Source: Nonomuraea helvata
GTDB taxonomy: Bacteria > Actinomycetota > Actinomycetes > Streptosporangiales > Streptosporangiaceae
Assembly (NCBI RefSeq): GCF_039535785.1
Contig: NZ_BAAAXV010000009.1
Location: forward strand, 744,001-808,000
DNA length: 64,000 nucleotides
Direction of reading: 5' to 3'
Position numbers and translations under genes: made by a program. The notes under the pieces are model-generated. The model was not told where the DNA came from, searched no databases, and saw nothing but the letters and a program-made list of their open reading frames with translations. The first letter of the stretch is position 1, and the number at the start of each line of letters is the position of its first letter. Shown piece by piece: positions 61,590-64,000 of this stretch.

Positions 61590-64000
61590 TCAGGAGGGGC
61601 TGGGGGCGGACTCGGCGAAGGAGATCTCCAGGGCGCCCCCCTGGTCGAACGGCAGGACGAAGCGCCGGGGCCAGGAGAGCACGCCCTCCAGCCACCCGGC
61701 CCCCATCGTCTGCCCCACATGCCGCACCCGCGCCGACGACTCGATCCCGATCGCCACCGTCATGATGTCCCGCTGGACCCCTTCGTTCTCGTCGTCCCCC
61801 AGGATCACCCGCCAGGCCAGCGCCCGGTTCCGGTCCACCTCCATGGACAGCGGGTGGTGCCGGAGCGCCTTGGCCCGGTGCCCGAGCAGCTCGGTGTGGA
61901 CGAGATCGGGCGAGGAGCCGTTGCCGTTCGGCGGCTGACGGAAGAGGGCGTACTCCATGGGAGGGGCCGGACTGCGCAGGTTGGGGGCGGGCTGACCGTA
62001 CGGGAAGAGCCTGTCCACCTCGTGCAGCCACCGGACCTGCGGGATCACCCACTGCGCCCCCGGCCGCTCCCCGCCGCTGTCGAGCCCGGCGAGCAGCCGG
62101 GTAGCGGTCGCGGCGGCCTTCTCGGTGAGCAGCGAAGGGTCGAACCAGCTCCGCAGCGACCAGGCGCGCCGCTGCACCGAGCGCTCGATCAGGGTCGCCA
62201 GCAGGCACTCCCTGCGCCGCGCCGGCAGGTCGGCCCAGGCGGACGCGAGGACGCGCGGCACCCCGGGCAGCGGCCGGTTGCTGACGAAGGCGAGCACGAC
62301 CGTGTCGCACCAGATCCGCAGCCAGGCCCAGTCGGGCGCGTCGGCGAGCACGTCGGCCTCGCGCAGCTCCACGAGCGTGCACGCCTGCCCGGTGCGGCAG
62401 GCCGCGCCGCACGCCGCCGACCGGCGCCCGCGGATGGGAGGCGGCGGGCCGGGCAGCACCTTCTCCCTGGACTCCCCCAGCGGTACGCGGACCCGCAGCG
62501 GCCGGTCCATCCCGTCGGCGAAGACCGCGGCCGAGCCCGGCTGCAGGGAGACCACGTGGCGGGACTGCTCGTCGCTCAGGTTCATGGCGGCGCCGACGAG
62601 CTTCCTGTCGTCCTCGGCCGGGAGCCGGTGCACGACCTTCAGCGCGGTGTTCTTGACGACGTCGGAGACGAGCTTGGTGGGGATCTGCTCGGCCACCACG
62701 ATGCCCTCGCCGTACGCGCGGACCTCCGCGAGCAGCCCTGCCAGCAGTTCCACCGCGTGCGTGGAGGCCCGACCGTGGCCGCGGTCACGCAGCAGCCGGT
62801 GCGCCTCCTCGATCACGATGACGTGGCGCAGCTCGGGGGACTTCTCCCTGCGTGCCCGCATGCGCAGGTGCTCGACGATCCTGATGATCAGCGTGCCCAT
62901 CAGGAACGCCTTGTCCTCGTCGTTGGCCACGTCCTCGATCGCCAGCACGACGTCCCGTTCGAGCAGGCCGCCGATGTCGGCCGGGTGGCCGCCCTCGAAG
63001 AAGCGCCCGGCCGAGCCGACCCGCAGGGACCGGAGCCGGAGCGAGATGAAGCCCTCGACGTCCGCCTGGACCTCGCGGCCGTAGCCGATCTCCTTGATCA
63101 CGTCCATGGCGTGCTGCTGGAGCTGTTCGAGGGTGGGCACGCTGGGCGGGACGTTCGAGCCCGGCACGGCGCCGCCCGTGACGACATCCCAGCCGGTGGC
63201 CTCGTAGACGCGCTGCAGCGCGAGGGACATGATCTGCGGGAACGGCTCCTCCGCGTCGAACGCCGCCATGAACAGCGCCCTGACCATGTCGATGTGGGCC
63301 TGGACGGGGTAGCCGGGCTCGGGTTCGAGTGGGTTGATGCTGAACGGCACGCCGTCGGGGGCCGACGGGTTGATGACCGTGATCGGTTCGTCGACGCGGC
63401 CTGCCATGGCGGCGTACTCGGACTTGGCCGGCTCGATGGCCAGCCACGGGATGCCGGCCCTGCTGAGCTGCTCGAGCAGGTGACGCACGGTCTGCGACTT
63501 GCCGGAGCCGGTCGCTCCCGTGACGAACGCGTGCCGGTTGAGCGTGGCCAGCGGCACCCGGAACGTCCCGACCCCCCGGTCCTGCCCGTCGAGGATCTCC
63601 CCCAGCTCCAGCTCGCCCCCGTCGGCCTCGGACGTCACGTCGAAGAAGCCCGACTCGAGCACGCGTACCCCGGGGACCTCCCGCCTGGGCAGTCCGGCCA
63701 GCGCCGCGAGGGCGCCGGCGGTGGCGGCGAACGGGGCGGCGGCGCCGTCGGCCGGGTCCTGCATGGTGATGGCGAGGGCCTCCGACAGCGTGTAGGCCGC
63801 GCCGTGCGAGCTGCGCAGCCGGTACGGGTGCTGGCTCATCTCGACCGACCCGACCAGCACGGGCGCGATCTGCCGCAGCTCCTCGGCGGTGGCGCCCCCG
63901 GCCAGCACGCGCACATTCCAGAGGCCAGCCTCCCTGAACGCGTCCAGCTCCTGCATGCGCCGCTCGGCCCGCTCGGCGTCGAAGCGGGACCGCTCGGAGG
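61590..64000 (-). CDS. HerA/DUF87-type ATP-binding protein (5' end outside window)
   Basis: At least 803 residues; the frame is open beyond the ATG at 63956 and reads SERSRFDAERAERR up to the window edge, so the start is outside. Walker A VTGATGSGKSQTVRHLLEQL, Walker B VIVIEEAHRLLRDRGHGRA, and an arginine-rich block LIIRIVEHLRMRARREKSPE, matching HerA/VirB4-like ring ATPases. After the ATPase is a cysteine cluster (SAACGAACRTGQACTLVELR) and a 250-residue C-terminal region seen in no family I can name. Likely translocates DNA or is a conflict/defence or repair ATPase. Confidence 0.85.
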   Translation of the reverse strand, partial: SERSRFDAERAERRMQELDAFREAGLWNVRVLAGGATAEELRQIAPVLVGSVEMSQHPYRLRSSHGAAYTLSEALAITMQDPADGAAAPFAATAGALAALAGLPRREVPGVRVLESGFFDVTSEADGGELELGEILDGQDRGVGTFRVPLATLNRHAFVTGATGSGKSQTVRHLLEQLSRAGIPWLAIEPAKSEYAAMAGRVDEPITVINPSAPDGVPFSINPLEPEPGYPVQAHIDMVRALFMAAFDAEEPFPQIMSLALQRVYEATGWDVVTGGAVPGSNVPPSVPTLEQLQQHAMDVIKEIGYGREVQADVEGFISLRLRSLRVGSAGRFFEGGHPADIGGLLERDVVLAIEDVANDEDKAFLMGTLIIRIVEHLRMRARREKSPELRHVIVIEEAHRLLRDRGHGRASTHAVELLAGLLAEVRAYGEGIVVAEQIPTKLVSDVVKNTALKVVHRLPAEDDRKLVGAAMNLSDEQSRHVVSLQPGSAAVFADGMDRPLRVRVPLGESREKVLPGPPPPIRGRRSAACGAACRTGQACTLVELREADVLADAPDWAWLRIWCDTVVLAFVSNRPLPGVPRVLASAWADLPARRRECLLATLIERSVQRRAWSLRSWFDPSLLTEKAAATATRLLAGLDSGGERPGAQWVIPQVRWLHEVDRLFPYGQPAPNLRSPAPPMEYALFRQPPNGNGSSPDLVHTELLGHRAKALRHHPLSMEVDRNRALAWRVILGDDENEGVQRDIMTVAIGIESSARVRHVGQTMGAGWLEGVLSWPRRFVLPFDQGGALEISFAESAPSPS

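Overview
The window is about 70% GC, uses many GTG and TTG starts, and carries genes for mycothiol synthesis (mshA), CarD, SenX3-RegX3, GatD/MurT and an HbhA-like protein. That points to a chromosomal segment of a filamentous actinomycete. The gene content and the relic of an actinomycete integrative conjugative element (AICE) would suit Streptosporangiaceae (Nonomuraea-like), but that family assignment is inference.

Layout. 1-9.1 kb: a secreted alpha/beta hydrolase, an ECF sigma factor paired with an SRPBCC protein, dnaE with a small downstream gene, a second ECF sigma factor with a membrane-anchored partner, and a polytopic glycosyltransferase. 9.1-16.5 kb: a GntR HTH relic, an FtsX-type ABC exporter, a broken response regulator, an ECF sigma factor translationally coupled to a membrane-tethered solute-binding protein, and a TetA-like MFS pump. 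16.5-22.3 kb is a decayed accessory zone: Nudix, GNAT and HD genes, an XRE/DUF2975 pair with a clear operator, several pseudogenes, and an AICE relic (small genes, rep 5' part, int 3' tip) beside tRNA-Thr(TGT). 22.3-31.6 kb is conserved core: rlmB, cysS, ispF, carD, a lipoprotein, regX3-senX3 and phoU, plus a DUF2637 protein and two GlsB-type proteins.

31.6-36.9 kb is an accessory insertion (ArsR, small membrane protein, MMPL transporter, phosphatase relic, nitrilase, GNAT). It separates phoU/senX3 from gpmA, a YbjN protein and mshA, which sit close together in mycobacteria. 39.8-46.3 kb: SDR, methyltransferase, macrodomain protein, CtaG/DUF305 pair, BlaI/M56 protease pair, and an XRE-HbhA-DUF2516 cluster matching Rv0474-Rv0476 of M. 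tuberculosis. 46.4-58.9 kb: AlaX-type editing protein, a GntR-TetR hybrid regulator divergent from a TetX-like monooxygenase, DUF2207 protein, asparaginase II, dtd, ygfZ, Fur, DUF2470, nitrobindin, a class A PBP, DsrE, ABM and a DHFR-like protein divergent from HxlR. 59-64 kb: gatD-murT, a YjdF-family gene with a long leader, and the 3' part of a HerA/DUF87-type ATPase running off the right edge.

Themes: three separate ECF sigma loci with uncharacterised partners; envelope functions (MurT/GatD, PBP, sortable lipoprotein, ABC and MMPL exporters); phosphate sensing (SenX3-RegX3-PhoU); translation quality control (Dtd, AlaX, CysS, RlmB); several self-regulating small regulons with visible palindromic operators; and a three-hairpin repeat found downstream of both phoU and gpmA. 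I see no CRISPR array, no biosynthetic megasynthase and no intact insertion sequence.
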